A stretch of 64,000 bases of DNA from Caldilineaceae bacterium (GCA_020433455.1 JAGRCP010000064.1:7141-71140), one strand, 5' to 3'. Positions 38,899-48,038 are shown, counted from the first letter of the stretch. A program made the numbers and translations. The notes: generated by a model from the sequence alone, not told the origin.

Positions 38899-41800
38899 AT
38901 GTTATTTCGCTCAGACGCATTATTCACCGTCCGGCAGAATGTCGTACTCACCATTGCCCTGCTGCTGGCGCTGACGGCGAGCTTTTTACCGAATGGCTAT
39001 GCATTACGCGCCGCGGGCGATACGGTCATCAGCAATGATACCCCCGGGAATTGGACTATTAGTCAGGAGACAGCCGCGGGCCAAGGCAGCTTTATCGCCG
39101 GGCCCGCAACGCCGCCGGTCGGCGCGGGCAGCCTCCTGCTCAAAGCCGATGCGGCAGGCAGCATACTTGCCCGCACCGCGGAATATGCCGGCACGCGGCT
39201 GGACGCAATCAGCGCGCTCACCTATCGCACCTACACGGTAAGCGGCGCGGCGAATCGCACCGCCGCGCTGGTATTGGCCATTGATGACGACAGCACCGAC
39301 GCCGACCCGGCCATTAAGGCCGAGGCCGTCTTTCATCCTGGATTGGCCGGCAGCGTTACCCAAAATGCGTGGCAACCGGCATGGGATGCAGCAACGGCCC
39401 AGGCCTGGATTGTCGAGCCCGAGCTGGGGACGGGCTGCACATCGGCGACGCCTTGCACCCTTGCCGAATTGCTGACGGCCCTGCCCAATGCCGCGATTGC
39501 CGGAAGCAGCGGCTATCTCGGGCTACGCGCGGCCGGCGGTTCAGGCGCGGGGCTGGAAGTCAATGTGGACGAACTGGCGGTTACCGCCAATAGCGTCATC
39601 ACCACGTTCAATTTTGAACTCATCCAGTGCACCACCACATGTTATGTAAATACAGCCAGTGGCAACGACGCCTCTAGCGGCTCTGCAGCGGGCCTGGCCA
39701 AACGCACCATCGGCGCGGCGCTTGCCCAGGTGAGCGCGGGGGGAACCATCATCATCGCGCCGGGGACGTATGCGGAGGCGGGTCTTGTGGTGGATAAGGC
39801 GGTCGCCATACAGGGAGCCGATCCCCTGACGACGCTGGTAGACGGAAGCGGCGGGGCCATCTTTGCCGTGGAGAGCAGCGGCGTCAGCTTCGACAAGCTC
39901 ACGCTCCAGAACGGCAGCAGCGGCATCACGGTGCGTCAGAGCAACGGCGTCATCAACGGCCCGACGCTGACCAACCTGCGCATCCGCAATCAGAGCAACG
40001 CCGGGATCTATGTGACCGGCGACACCACCGCCGGCGGCATCCAACTGAGCGACAGCGAAGTGACCGGCAACGGCCTGGGCATTTTGCTCGACGCCCAGGC
40101 GAAGGTCAATAGTCTGGGCATTTTGCGCGTTAATATGAGCGGCGGCGCTTACGGCCTCCAGCAAATCAACAACGGCTCCAGCGGCAAGCTGAGCAGCCTG
40201 ACGGTGCGGGACTCATCCTTCAGCAACCATAGCCAGGCAGCCATTTCTCTCCAGGAAGCAGCGGGCGCGATCGTCGAGGGCAACACGTTTAGCGACAACG
40301 TGCGCGGCATCGTCGTGGACAAGCGCTTTACCAGTTCGGGCCAGACGGCCGGCGACATTACCATTCGTGATAACGATTTTACGAACCAGCGCCAGGCAAC
40401 CATCGACATCGGCGTCCGGCAGAGCGGCCTGAGCAGCAGCGTCATCATTCAAAGCAACCGCATCACCCAAACCGCGGATCTCCTGACGGCAGTCACCGGA
40501 CTGGTGACCGTCCGGCTGGGCGAGGGTGCGCTGCACGCGCCGGTTGCCATTACCGATAACCAAATGTCCCTCACCGGCGCGCGGCCGTCGGGCGTTCAGG
40601 CTGTGCACGGCTTGCAAATTGGCGGCAGCGTCGATCGGATGACGATTGCTAACAACGTCATTGACGGTGGCGGCGTGGGCAGCAGCAGCGATACGCCCGC
40701 GTCTTCTGCGCTCTATCTCCAGACCGATGACGCTCTTTTCGGCGCATTGGACGCATCTACAGCGCTGACGATCAGCGCCAACGATCTGACCGATTTTGAT
40801 AACGGCCTGACCCTTTATGACCCTGTCACCGGGCAGTATGGGCGGCTGGACGCGGCCGCAACGGTGACGGTCAGCCAGAATAACATCAGCGACAACAACG
40901 TCGGCGCGGCCAATGGCGCGGGCGCCGAGTTGGACGCGCGGAGAAACTGGTGGGGCGATGCATCAGGACCAGGCGGTGAAGGCCCGGGCAGCGCCAATGG
41001 CGTGACCGCCAACGTGCTCTTCTGCCCATGGCTGGACGCGCCCGCGCCCGGCGGCAGCATTACGTCCAGCAGCGGCGGCTTTGCCACCACCAGCACCGAC
41101 AATCACCAAACCCGCTATTGCTCAATTGAGGAAGCGCTTTTTGCTTCCCAGGGCGCGGCTCAAACGGTGCTGGTCTCACCGGGCAACTGGGGAGAGGAAA
41201 GCTTTACCCGGGACTACAGCGACTCGCCCAACGCGACCATTGCGGCCTCGGGCACGGTGAGCGAAACCGTGCTCAACGGCGTCACCATCACGGGCAGCAC
41301 GTTCGACGGCCTGGCCTTCGACGGTTTTACCTTTGCCGGCACAGCCGAGACCGCGGGCGATCCCTATGCCATCGTCGTGGAGGGCGAGGGAAGTTATAAC
41401 GGTCTGGAGATTCGCGACAGCGTTTTTGACGGCGGCGCAAGCCATAACCGGGGAGCCGTCCTCATTGCCAAGCAGGCGTACGCCACGGTTATCACGGGCA
41501 ATCGCTTCCTGAATTACGGCCTGGTGCAGGAGAATGTAGGCGCGGTCATTTCCGTGCGCACCCATGGCGGAGTCACGGGCAAAGAGCTGACCATCAGCAA
41601 CAATCAGTTCCCCGCTCTGCCCCATGCATGGGCCGTCGATGTAGAGCGCTGGGGCGACACGACCATCGCCGACAACCAAATTCAAGGCGGAGGCGTATTC
41701 GTCCATGCGCCATTGGGCACATCCATGTCCTCACTGGGCGTGACGCAGGTGATCAGCAACCAGATTTCCCTGGACGGCGACGCAGCCGGCATTGCATTCA

Positions 41801-43713
41801 GCACCCTCAATTCGATTGCCATAGCAGCGGGCAATCAGGTCTCGGGCCCGCAGACGTGCATCGACGCCCAGGGCGTGTTGGAATTCGAGATGGCGGGCAA
41901 CATGCTAACCGACTGTTCGGCCCAGGGGCTGCTCTTTGGCGCGACGGAAATCGCGCCCGAAAGCGCGACGATCACCACGAACACATTTGCCGACGGCCCT
42001 GTCGGCGCTGAAAACCGTTCCCAGCTCACCCTGAACGTCTGCAACAATATCTTCCAGGCGATTGACGCGGCCACCGTAGTCAATCCCGGCCAATTTGCGG
42101 CCTGTCCGGTCACCATCGAAAAATTCCATGATCTCAACGGCAATCGCGTGCGTGAAGAAGGCGAACCAGGCCTGGCCGACTGGTCCTTCAGCGTGTCTCA
42201 CGGCGGGGAGGGCTATGCCACAATCGTCACCGATGAGAACGGCCAATTCATTTTCACCGAGATGGCGGCGGGTGATTATGAAGTATGCGAAGAACTCCAG
42301 TCGGGCTGGACCAACACCACCGATCTCTGCCAAACATTGACGGCCGGTCCGGGCCAGGCAAACCTGCTGCAATTCGGCAATATTCGGGCCGGGCGCATCA
42401 TATTCAGCCAGGAGGCCGATCCTATCGACGGGACCGCCTTCCCCTTCATCACCGACGTTCCCCAGGCAGACGGGGGCTTTACGCTCTATGGCCTGTCGCC
42501 CGGCGATGAGGCGATTGGCGCAGACTTGCCCGTTGGGGCCAGCAACGTAATCACCTATGAAAATGTGGCGACGGGCATCTACACCGTGACGGAGAATATC
42601 CCGGCCGGGTGGATGCTGACCGACCTGACGTGCGACGATCCCACGGGCGATACGCTAATGGATCGAAGCAGCGCCCGCGCGCGCATCAATCTCAGCAACA
42701 GCGAGACGGTTCGTTGCACCTACTATAACCAGGAATTGGGCGGCATCGCCATCAAAAACGAAACGCAGCCGGCCGGCCTTGTGGGGCCCTTTATCTTCAA
42801 CGGCGCGCTTCAGGGCAGTCTCAATCACGGCGATAGTCTGGAAAAGAACAATCTGGCTGCGGGCGAGTATCAGGTACGCGAAACAAGCTTGCCCACAGGC
42901 TTTACCCTCAGCGACATTCGCTGTGATGATGAAAACAGCAGCGGGGATCCGGCAAACGGAACGGCGACATTCAATGTAGAGCCGGGGGAATTCGTCACCT
43001 GCACCTTTATCAATGCGCTGGTGGGGATCGATGTGTCGCCCATCATAGAGGTGTCGGAAGGGGGTAAGACCGATGCCTACAATATGGTGCTGGCCGTCGC
43101 GCCCACCGCGGTGATCACCATCGCCATACTGCCGGACGAACAGTTGACCGTTATGCCCCAGGCGCTCATCATTACGCCCGACAATTGGGATCAGCCGCAT
43201 CTAATCCAGGTTGCGGCAGTCGATGACGAAGAGGTGGAGTCCGCGCCGGGCACGTATCATACGGGCGTTATCCGCCACGCAGTAAGCGGCAATGATCCGT
43301 ATTATGCCGGCATTGCGATACGCGACGTGGTAGCAGCCATTACGGACAATGACTACCCCGGCGTCATTGTGGAACCGACCCTGCTCTCGCTGGTCGATGC
43401 CGCGGAACCCCTCACCTATACCGTACAGTTGGCATCGGCGCCGAATGAAGCGGTGGCAATCGGCATTGAGCCGGGCGAAGGACTGGACACCATTCCGGCC
43501 GCGCTGCTCTTCTCCCCCGGCAATTGGGATCAGCCCCAGACGGTGCTGGTGCTGGTTGAAAACAGAGATGCCTTCACCGTGGGCCAAATTGCCCATAACG
43601 TACTGAGTACGGACCCCATCTATGACGGAGTGGCTGCCGCGTCCGTGGTAGTGACGCAAGAAAAAATCCTACCGTCACTCTACCTGCCCCTGGTCAGACA
43701 TTCGCCTCAATAG
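38899..43713 (+). CDS. Large secreted beta-helix surface protein with SdrB-like domains
   Basis: A 1604-residue exported protein. Residues 1-36 are a signal peptide. Next comes a beta-sandwich-like region (to about 220), then right-handed parallel beta-helix repeats (about 245-690 and 760-1060; many short I-x-x-N and G-N-x-F/I units). An SdrB-like domain begins at about 1073 (KFHDLNGNRVREEGEPGLADW), followed by further prealbumin-like repeats ending in CTFIN or CTYYN. Two related repeats (about 1376-1595) share DNWDQP/GNWDQP and VVAAITDNDYPG-type ends. The C-terminus SLYLPLVRHSPQ resembles a tail I associate with Chloroflexota exported proteins. A structural, adhesive or glycan-binding role is likely but unproven. 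AGAGGAA precedes the ATG. Confidence 0.85.
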   Translation: MLFRSDALFTVRQNVVLTIALLLALTASFLPNGYALRAAGDTVISNDTPGNWTISQETAAGQGSFIAGPATPPVGAGSLLLKADAAGSILARTAEYAGTRLDAISALTYRTYTVSGAANRTAALVLAIDDDSTDADPAIKAEAVFHPGLAGSVTQNAWQPAWDAATAQAWIVEPELGTGCTSATPCTLAELLTALPNAAIAGSSGYLGLRAAGGSGAGLEVNVDELAVTANSVITTFNFELIQCTTTCYVNTASGNDASSGSAAGLAKRTIGAALAQVSAGGTIIIAPGTYAEAGLVVDKAVAIQGADPLTTLVDGSGGAIFAVESSGVSFDKLTLQNGSSGITVRQSNGVINGPTLTNLRIRNQSNAGIYVTGDTTAGGIQLSDSEVTGNGLGILLDAQAKVNSLGILRVNMSGGAYGLQQINNGSSGKLSSLTVRDSSFSNHSQAAISLQEAAGAIVEGNTFSDNVRGIVVDKRFTSSGQTAGDITIRDNDFTNQRQATIDIGVRQSGLSSSVIIQSNRITQTADLLTAVTGLVTVRLGEGALHAPVAITDNQMSLTGARPSGVQAVHGLQIGGSVDRMTIANNVIDGGGVGSSSDTPASSALYLQTDDALFGALDASTALTISANDLTDFDNGLTLYDPVTGQYGRLDAAATVTVSQNNISDNNVGAANGAGAELDARRNWWGDASGPGGEGPGSANGVTANVLFCPWLDAPAPGGSITSSSGGFATTSTDNHQTRYCSIEEALFASQGAAQTVLVSPGNWGEESFTRDYSDSPNATIAASGTVSETVLNGVTITGSTFDGLAFDGFTFAGTAETAGDPYAIVVEGEGSYNGLEIRDSVFDGGASHNRGAVLIAKQAYATVITGNRFLNYGLVQENVGAVISVRTHGGVTGKELTISNNQFPALPHAWAVDVERWGDTTIADNQIQGGGVFVHAPLGTSMSSLGVTQVISNQISLDGDAAGIAFSTLNSIAIAAGNQVSGPQTCIDAQGVLEFEMAGNMLTDCSAQGLLFGATEIAPESATITTNTFADGPVGAENRSQLTLNVCNNIFQAIDAATVVNPGQFAACPVTIEKFHDLNGNRVREEGEPGLADWSFSVSHGGEGYATIVTDENGQFIFTEMAAGDYEVCEELQSGWTNTTDLCQTLTAGPGQANLLQFGNIRAGRIIFSQEADPIDGTAFPFITDVPQADGGFTLYGLSPGDEAIGADLPVGASNVITYENVATGIYTVTENIPAGWMLTDLTCDDPTGDTLMDRSSARARINLSNSETVRCTYYNQELGGIAIKNETQPAGLVGPFIFNGALQGSLNHGDSLEKNNLAAGEYQVRETSLPTGFTLSDIRCDDENSSGDPANGTATFNVEPGEFVTCTFINALVGIDVSPIIEVSEGGKTDAYNMVLAVAPTAVITIAILPDEQLTVMPQALIITPDNWDQPHLIQVAAVDDEEVESAPGTYHTGVIRHAVSGNDPYYAGIAIRDVVAAITDNDYPGVIVEPTLLSLVDAAEPLTYTVQLASAPNEAVAIGIEPGEGLDTIPAALLFSPGNWDQPQTVLVLVENRDAFTVGQIAHNVLSTDPIYDGVAAASVVVTQEKILPSLYLPLVRHSPQ

Positions 43714-43755
43714 GAATCGGTTCCTACGAAATTCATGCAGGCCGCCGCCTGAAAG

Positions 43756-43789
43756 GTGATGCGTGACGGAGCGTACCGTCACGCATCAC
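43756..43789. repeat. Perfect 14-bp hairpin after the surface protein gene
   Basis: Arms 43756-43769 and 43776-43789 are exact reverse complements around AGCGTA. It lies 43 nt after the stop codon and 71 nt before the next start. No T-run follows, so it is either a Rho-independent-like stop of unusual form or a 3' stabiliser. Confidence 0.8.
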
Positions 43790-43823
43790 GAGGCAAATAT
43801 TCGCGTCCCCGCGTGCGTAATGG

Positions 43824-43852
43824 TTGCCTTGGCGACTACTCCGTGGGACAAT
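43824..43852 (+). promoter_or_regulatory. Candidate promoter of the helix-turn-helix gene
   Basis: TTGCCT (43824-43829), a 17-nt spacer and GACAAT (43847-43852). The ATG at 43860 is 7 nt beyond, again giving a leaderless arrangement like that at 34448-34483. Confidence 0.5.
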
Positions 43853-43859
43853 AGTCGGC

Positions 43860-44213
43860 ATGAGCAATTCTCTTAACGACGATTTGGTCCGGCGAATGCA
43901 GGACGCGCTGACTCGCTTACGTCTCCTGCCGGAAGCAACGATTACCAAAGTGGAAGATGATGAGGTCCTGGACGCACGCGAGTCGGTGCGTCAATTGGCG
44001 CGCAGCCGCGTCGCCGCCCTCTTGCGTCAATTGCGCGCCGTGCATGGCTTTAGCTACGAACAAGTGAGCGAAGCTACGGGCCTTGCCCAGCAAACGCTCT
44101 TCGATATTGAGTACAAAGAGCGCCGCCTCACGCTTGACGAACTAGGCCGTCTGGCCCGCTGCTACCAGGTCAGCCCGGGCGATATCCTGGGCGTTGATTT
44201 AGAGAACGAATAA
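43860..44213 (+). CDS. Small XRE-like helix-turn-helix protein
   Basis: A 117-residue protein. The C-terminal two thirds form an XRE-type helix-turn-helix: [42 protein letters not shown] in consecutive parts, then [17 protein letters not shown] chose the ATG at 43860; an in-frame TTG at 43824 coincides with the -35 box and is not used. The next gene, a PP2C-like phosphatase, starts 29 nt after the stop, so the pair may be one regulatory unit. Confidence 0.8.
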   Translation: MSNSLNDDLVRRMQDALTRLRLLPEATITKVEDDEVLDARESVRQLARSRVAALLRQLRAVHGFSYEQVSEATGLAQQTLFDIEYKERRLTLDELGRLARCYQVSPGDILGVDLENE

Positions 44214-44242
44214 TTTCCTCCGCCGAACGGCAATCACCCGCC

Positions 44243-44959
44243 ATGACAGATCAGTTGGAAGTTCAGGCTGCGGTCGAGAAGATCCGCAAATATGCCAGCC
44301 GCGAGAGCGGCGATACCGTAGAAGTCGTTGAGCGCCCCCGGGGCGGCATCAGCATCGTGGTAGCCGACGGCCAACGGAGCGGCCGCAGCGCCAAGGTTAT
44401 CAGCAATATCGTGGTACGCAAGGCCATCAGCCTGCTGGCCGAAGGCGTACGCGATGGGGCAGTGGCCCGGGCTACCCACGACTATCTCCACTTACAGCGG
44501 GGCGGCAAGGTCAGCGCCGAGCTTTTTATCGTGAGCGTCGATCTGGTAACCCGCACGCTCGTGGTGAGCCGCAATGCCCGCTGTCCCGTGCTCCTGCGTC
44601 GGGGCGATGAATTTATCTGGCTGCAGGAAGAAGCCGACGCCATCGGTATCTATCGAAATACAAAGCCCGCCATTAGCGAGATGCCCCTGGATGCAGGCCT
44701 GACGTTGTTCATTTTTACCGACGGTATCTGGGGGGCGGGCGGCCCGGGCGAACAGCGGATTGACCTGGAAGCGCTGCTGAAGCAGACGGATCCGGAAAAC
44801 AGCGCAGAAGCCACTATCCTGGCCGGCGCAATCCTGCAGGAGGCCATGCGGTTGGACCACGGCCGGCCCAAAGATGATGCGACCGTCGTCGCGGTCAAAG
44901 TTACCGCCGCCGGAGAAAATGATGAAGTCCGCCGCATGAGCATTCGCCTTCCCATTTGA
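44243..44959 (+). CDS. PP2C/SpoIIE-like serine phosphatase
   Basis: A 238-residue protein with the layout of SpoIIE-type PP2C phosphatases. The metal-binding Asp lies in [16 protein letters not shown], a second in [12 protein letters not shown], and the terminal pair in [14 protein letters not shown]. The usual Gly pattern of SpoIIE proteins is present. There is no sensor domain, so it acts alone or with a partner, commonly in partner-switching control of anti-sigma factors. The helix-turn-helix gene just upstream is the obvious candidate neighbour. Confidence 0.82.
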   Translation: MTDQLEVQAAVEKIRKYASRESGDTVEVVERPRGGISIVVADGQRSGRSAKVISNIVVRKAISLLAEGVRDGAVARATHDYLHLQRGGKVSAELFIVSVDLVTRTLVVSRNARCPVLLRRGDEFIWLQEEADAIGIYRNTKPAISEMPLDAGLTLFIFTDGIWGAGGPGEQRIDLEALLKQTDPENSAEATILAGAILQEAMRLDHGRPKDDATVVAVKVTAAGENDEVRRMSIRLPI

Positions 44960-44973
44960 TAGCGCCCGCGTAT

Positions 44974-45051
44974 CTACACAGGCTCCTCGGGGAGGGTCTG
45001 CGAAAAACAGACCAATTCCAGAGGAAAACCTCCCGGAGGCTATACAGTTAC
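44974..45051 (+). repeat. Dispersed intergenic repeat, copy B
   Basis: Plus-strand copy of the element described at 34158-34236. It fills most of the gap between the phosphatase and P-loop genes. It has GGGAGGGTCTGCG early, TTCCAGAGG in the middle and CCTCCCGGAGGCTATACAGT late. An internal GGTCTG/CAGACC pair adds a second small hairpin. Confidence 0.8.
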
Positions 45052-45078
45052 GCACCCGCAATCCCGGATATTTCATCC

Positions 45079-45504
45079 ATGCCGAAATCACCGCCTCTCC
45101 CAATCATCAAAATAGTCGGCATCAGCGCAGGCGGCAAGTCCACCCTGGTGAAGGCGTTACGCGCCCACGGCTACGATGCGCGTCCGGTGAGCCAGGAGCA
45201 CAGCAACGTGCCGGACCTGTGGCGGCAGTTTGACAAGCCCCAGTGGCTCTTCTATTTGGACGTGAGTCTGGAGGGACAGCGCGGGCGCAGGCCGGATGTG
45301 TCGTGGAGCGCAAAGTGGCGGCAAACGGAAGAAATACGCCTGCGCCACGCCCGGTCTCATGCAGATTTAATCATCAACACGACGGCAATGGAGCCGGATG
45401 CCGTAGCCAATCTCGCGCTCCTTTTTTTGCGCGACAAGCGAGTGGGCCATGCCCAGGAGGCGCTCCCGCTGCTTGCCGCGACCGGTTCAGCCAGAAAGGA
45501 ATAA
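45079..45504 (+). CDS. Small P-loop NTPase-like protein
   Basis: A 141-residue protein. A Walker A-type loop, GISAGGKSTLV, lies near the N-terminus (about residues 13-23). The middle reads QWLFYLDVSLEGQRGRRPD and the end shows RHARSHADLIINTTAMEPD, resembling small nucleotide or metabolite kinases. No family is assigned with confidence. I chose the ATG at 45079; the frame is open to 44956, but that stretch is the dispersed repeat. The FAD oxidoreductase starts 3 nt after the stop. Confidence 0.72.
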   Translation: MPKSPPLPIIKIVGISAGGKSTLVKALRAHGYDARPVSQEHSNVPDLWRQFDKPQWLFYLDVSLEGQRGRRPDVSWSAKWRQTEEIRLRHARSHADLIINTTAMEPDAVANLALLFLRDKRVGHAQEALPLLAATGSARKE

Positions 45505-45507
45505 CTT

Positions 45508-46617
45508 ATGGATTATGTAATCGTCGGCAGTGGCATATACGGCTCGCTTGTCGCGTGGGAACTCGCGCAGGCGGGAGCCGGCGTACAGGTACTGGAAGCG
45601 GATCAAACAGCCGCCGGTGCGTCAGGCGGAATAGGTAAACGCGGCGTACGCGCCAATGGCCGCGACGTACGCGAACTACCTCTGATGCGGATGGCCTACG
45701 AACGCTGGCCATCGCTACACGAAGAACTTGGAGGCGAAACAGGATTCGTCCGCTGCGGCCACCTGCAACTCATCGAACGTGACCGGGACTATCTGGAGGT
45801 CGAGGCGCGCCTTTGGCTCCAGCGCACCCACGGCATTGAGACCGAATTGCTCCAGGCTGATCAGGTTCACGCCCAGGAGCCGGCGCTCAACCCGGATATT
45901 CAGGCGGCGCTCTTCTGCCCGCTTGACGGCGTAGCCGATCACACGGCCACGACGCTCTCCGCAGCCGAAGCCGCCCGGCAGGCCGGCGCCGACATCCGCA
46001 CCGGATTCAGCGTAGCGGAGATTCAGCAGAGCAGCGGCCGCGCAACCGGCGTGATCACGACCGATGGGGAAGAATTCAGCGCGGATCGAGGCGTTATTCT
46101 CCTCAGCAACAGCAGCGTGCCGCACCTCCTCCAGGCAAGTCTGGGGCTCTATCTCCCCGTCTGGTCGCGCTATCCCCAGGTCATCATCACCGGGGCCATA
46201 CCCGGCGTTACCTTGAATCACCTCATTGGTCACGCCCACAGGCGGCTGGCCATGAAGAACGGGCCCGACGGGTCGATTATGATTTCCGGCGGTTGGCTGG
46301 GCAAAGCAGGACCGAACGGCCGCGGCCGCCCGGTTACGGACCAGGTGGCGGGCAACTGGCAGGAAGCCGTTGCCGTGCTGCCGGGGCTGGCGGACGCTAC
46401 GATTGCCGCGGTGCAGGCGGATCGCCTGGAAAGCCAGAGCGTGGACCATATCCCTATTATCGACCACGCGCCGGGGCTTGATAATCTGTATTACGCTACC
46501 GGCTGGTCCGGCCACGGCTGGGCCATTGCGCCGGCAGTCAGTCGCCTGTTGGCCGAGTGGATTCTCTCCGGCCGTAAGCCGGAAGCGCTGGAACCGTTCC
46601 GCTTTTCCCGCTTTTAG
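45508..46617 (+). CDS. FAD-dependent oxidoreductase (DAO family)
   Basis: A 369-residue DAO-family flavoenzyme, the group of D-amino acid, glycine and sarcosine oxidases. The N-terminal Rossmann motif is VIVGSGIYGSLVAWEL, followed by an acidic strand end (VLEAD) and AAGASGGIGKRG. Near the C-terminus, LDNLYYATGWSGHGWAIAPA is the typical FAD-contact block. The substrate is unknown; secondary amines or amino acids are most likely. AAAGGAATAA lies before the ATG. Confidence 0.87.
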   Translation: MDYVIVGSGIYGSLVAWELAQAGAGVQVLEADQTAAGASGGIGKRGVRANGRDVRELPLMRMAYERWPSLHEELGGETGFVRCGHLQLIERDRDYLEVEARLWLQRTHGIETELLQADQVHAQEPALNPDIQAALFCPLDGVADHTATTLSAAEAARQAGADIRTGFSVAEIQQSSGRATGVITTDGEEFSADRGVILLSNSSVPHLLQASLGLYLPVWSRYPQVIITGAIPGVTLNHLIGHAHRRLAMKNGPDGSIMISGGWLGKAGPNGRGRPVTDQVAGNWQEAVAVLPGLADATIAAVQADRLESQSVDHIPIIDHAPGLDNLYYATGWSGHGWAIAPAVSRLLAEWILSGRKPEALEPFRFSRF

Positions 46618-46645
46618 GGCAATTCGGGAAGATACAATCCGGCAT

Positions 46646-46685
46646 AAAAAAACAGATGAGCCACTCGGGGGAGCGGCTCATCTGT
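46646..46685 (-). terminator. Terminator of the peptide/DUF5317 operon
   Basis: ACAGATGAGCC (46652-46662) pairs with GGCTCATCTGT (46675-46685) around a 12-nt loop. The run of seven A at 46646-46652 becomes a T-run only on the minus strand, so this terminates minus-strand transcription. It is the first sign that the short minus-strand genes to its right form a real operon. It may also affect the flavoenzyme transcript. Confidence 0.8.
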
Positions 46686-46808
46686 ATGATACCGTTTTGG
46701 TTGGGAAAGCCGAACGGCTATCGCCGAGGAAATTACATCTCCGCAACAATATCACACACGTTCGACAGCTTTCGGGGGAAGCCCCAACCGCAACAGGAGG
46801 CGATTACG

Positions 46809-47171
46809 TTACTCGGACCTGACATGAGCCTGCGTCACGCGTACGGGAGTCGGATGCCGGACTTGGCAATCGGCAGAGGCCTGGGCCGCATGCTTGAGCC
46901 GCTGGATCAGCAGGCGGGCGAAGTCAGCCATACTGGAGGCGTGGATGGAAGCCAAAACGCTCAATTCAAAATCCGTCAAAACGAACTGATATCCATTATA
47001 GCCTGCGGCAACAGCATCAAGGGGCGCCAGCAGCAGCTTACGACAAAAATGCCGATTGACAACCGCAGCGCTAAGCAAACGATTCAGATCGTCGCTACAG
47101 TCCAGCAAGTCAAGCGACTGATCCGGCCTTTCGGTTTCTTGAAAATGTTGCCAAATGAGAGTCTGATACAT
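46809..47171 (-). CDS. Short NHLP-leader-like protein (putative RiPP precursor)
   Basis: A 120-residue protein. Residues of about 30-95 read LLSAAVVNRHFCRKLLLAPL, then DAVAAGYNGYQFVLTDFELS and a final VLASIHASSMADFARLLIQRL. This matches the pattern of short NHLP-type (nitrile hydratase leader-like) proteins: helix, F-x-x-L-L-x-x-P, A-x-A-x-x-Y, L-T-x-x-E, then I-x-A-x-x-L-x-x-F-A. Such domains serve as RiPP leaders. The last ~28 residues are His/Arg/Gln-rich with one Cys and could be the core, but no maturation enzyme is adjacent. AAGG lies upstream of the ATG. Family call is from pattern only. Confidence 0.6.
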   Translation of the reverse strand: MYQTLIWQHFQETERPDQSLDLLDCSDDLNRLLSAAVVNRHFCRKLLLAPLDAVAAGYNGYQFVLTDFELSVLASIHASSMADFARLLIQRLKHAAQASADCQVRHPTPVRVTQAHVRSE

Positions 47172-47246
47172 ACAACGTACCTTTTTCAGAGTAATGGACA
47201 GTGCAAACGGTTACGCTCAATGGCGGACGAAAAAAAATAAACGCTG

Positions 47247-47834
47247 TCATGTCGCCTGGCTATGTGCGGCCCTATCGCCGCCGCCCGCTCGCCAGAAAAA
47301 CCAAAAAGCGCCGGCTGCAATCAGAATATCGCCCAAGCTATAGGCCACGCCCATAGGAAACCAGTTGGGGAGAACAAAGCGATCTGAAAGAAAAGCCAAT
47401 CTGGTCGCGTCCTCGGGCAATAAGATATCCTTGGTGCCGCCAAGACGTTTGCCGTAATGCGCCTGATCAATTGTCACATCAGACGCAAGCCGCAGAACCG
47501 TCTCCGGGCTAATCGGCATCAGGCCGCCATTGGCCAAAATAACGATAAGATTGAGCAAGAGCCCGGCGCCCAAACAGAGCAAGGCCAAATCGGTACGGTT
47601 CAACCATACAAAGAGCAACAGCAGCAGCAGCGAAGCAACCAGCGTAACGGCTGCAATTTCGTAACCGACGGTTCGCCTGAAACGCGGGACAAAAAAGACC
47701 AGCAATTGGGGCAATACCGCTAATAAAACCAGCCACTCAGCGTGCAAATGACCCACCGTAAATCGGTTATGCCCAATGCGAGCGCGTAATACTCCTGCGA
47801 TCAGACCAAAAAAGACAGCGAGCGAAAGGATCAC
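47247..47834 (-). CDS. DUF5317 family membrane protein
   Basis: A 195-residue protein with four to five hydrophobic helices (LSLAVFFGLIAGVLRA, LVLLAVLPQLLVFFVP, VTLVASLLLLLLFVWL, LALLCLGAGLLLNLIVIL, and a last one near residue 170). The block ANGGLMPISPETVLRLA is the hallmark of DUF5317. Function unknown. The likely GTG start at 47834 lies 21 nt after the stop codon of a 46-residue peptide gene and has no ribosome site, so translation is probably coupled to that peptide. The co-occurrence suggests export, processing or sensing of the peptide. Confidence 0.78.
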   Translation of the reverse strand: MILSLAVFFGLIAGVLRARIGHNRFTVGHLHAEWLVLLAVLPQLLVFFVPRFRRTVGYEIAAVTLVASLLLLLLFVWLNRTDLALLCLGAGLLLNLIVILANGGLMPISPETVLRLASDVTIDQAHYGKRLGGTKDILLPEDATRLAFLSDRFVLPNWFPMGVAYSLGDILIAAGAFWFFWRAGGGDRAAHSQAT

Positions 47835-47855
47835 CAGAACGCAACAATAACAGCC

Positions 47856-47996
47856 TTAGAAGCCCGTATTTTCGCCGGGGGCGCCTGCGCCGATGGCCAA
47901 CAGGAAGAGCGTGCCGATGGCCAGCGCAATGCGTACGTGATTGCGATCAATGCGGCCGGCTTTTACGCTTGCAGAGAAGAGCTTAGCTTTCATCAT
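47856..47996 (-). CDS. 46-residue hydrophobic peptide, copy 1
   Basis: A short gene with a strong ribosome site (GGAGGA, with a double ATG). The peptide begins MMKAKLFSASVKAGRIDRNH, a basic, possibly amphipathic stretch, continues as VRIALAIGTLFLLAIGAG, one membrane helix, and ends APGENTGF. Protein sequence is identical to copy 2 (48076-48216). The four base differences are all synonymous, which shows selection at the protein level or gene conversion. No known family recognised. It could be a signalling peptide, a RiPP precursor or a small membrane protein. Confidence 0.85.
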   Translation of the reverse strand: MMKAKLFSASVKAGRIDRNHVRIALAIGTLFLLAIGAGAPGENTGF

Positions 47997-48008
47997 TTCC
48001 TCCAAAAG

Positions 48009-48038
48009 GGATAAAAGGCGTTCGTAGTCAGACGAACG
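48009..48038 (-). terminator. Weak terminator or attenuator between the twin peptide genes
   Basis: CGTTCGT (48019-48025) pairs with ACGAACG (48032-48038) around a 6-nt loop; on the minus strand it is followed by CCTTTTATCCCTTTT. It may lower transcription of copy 1 and the downstream genes relative to copy 2. Confidence 0.45.

Noticed and set aside
46656-47240. A 194-codon plus-strand open frame opposite the NHLP-like gene.
   Set aside because: It begins inside the minus-strand terminator, has no ribosome site, and its translation resembles no protein. The minus-strand reading has leader-like pattern and operon context.
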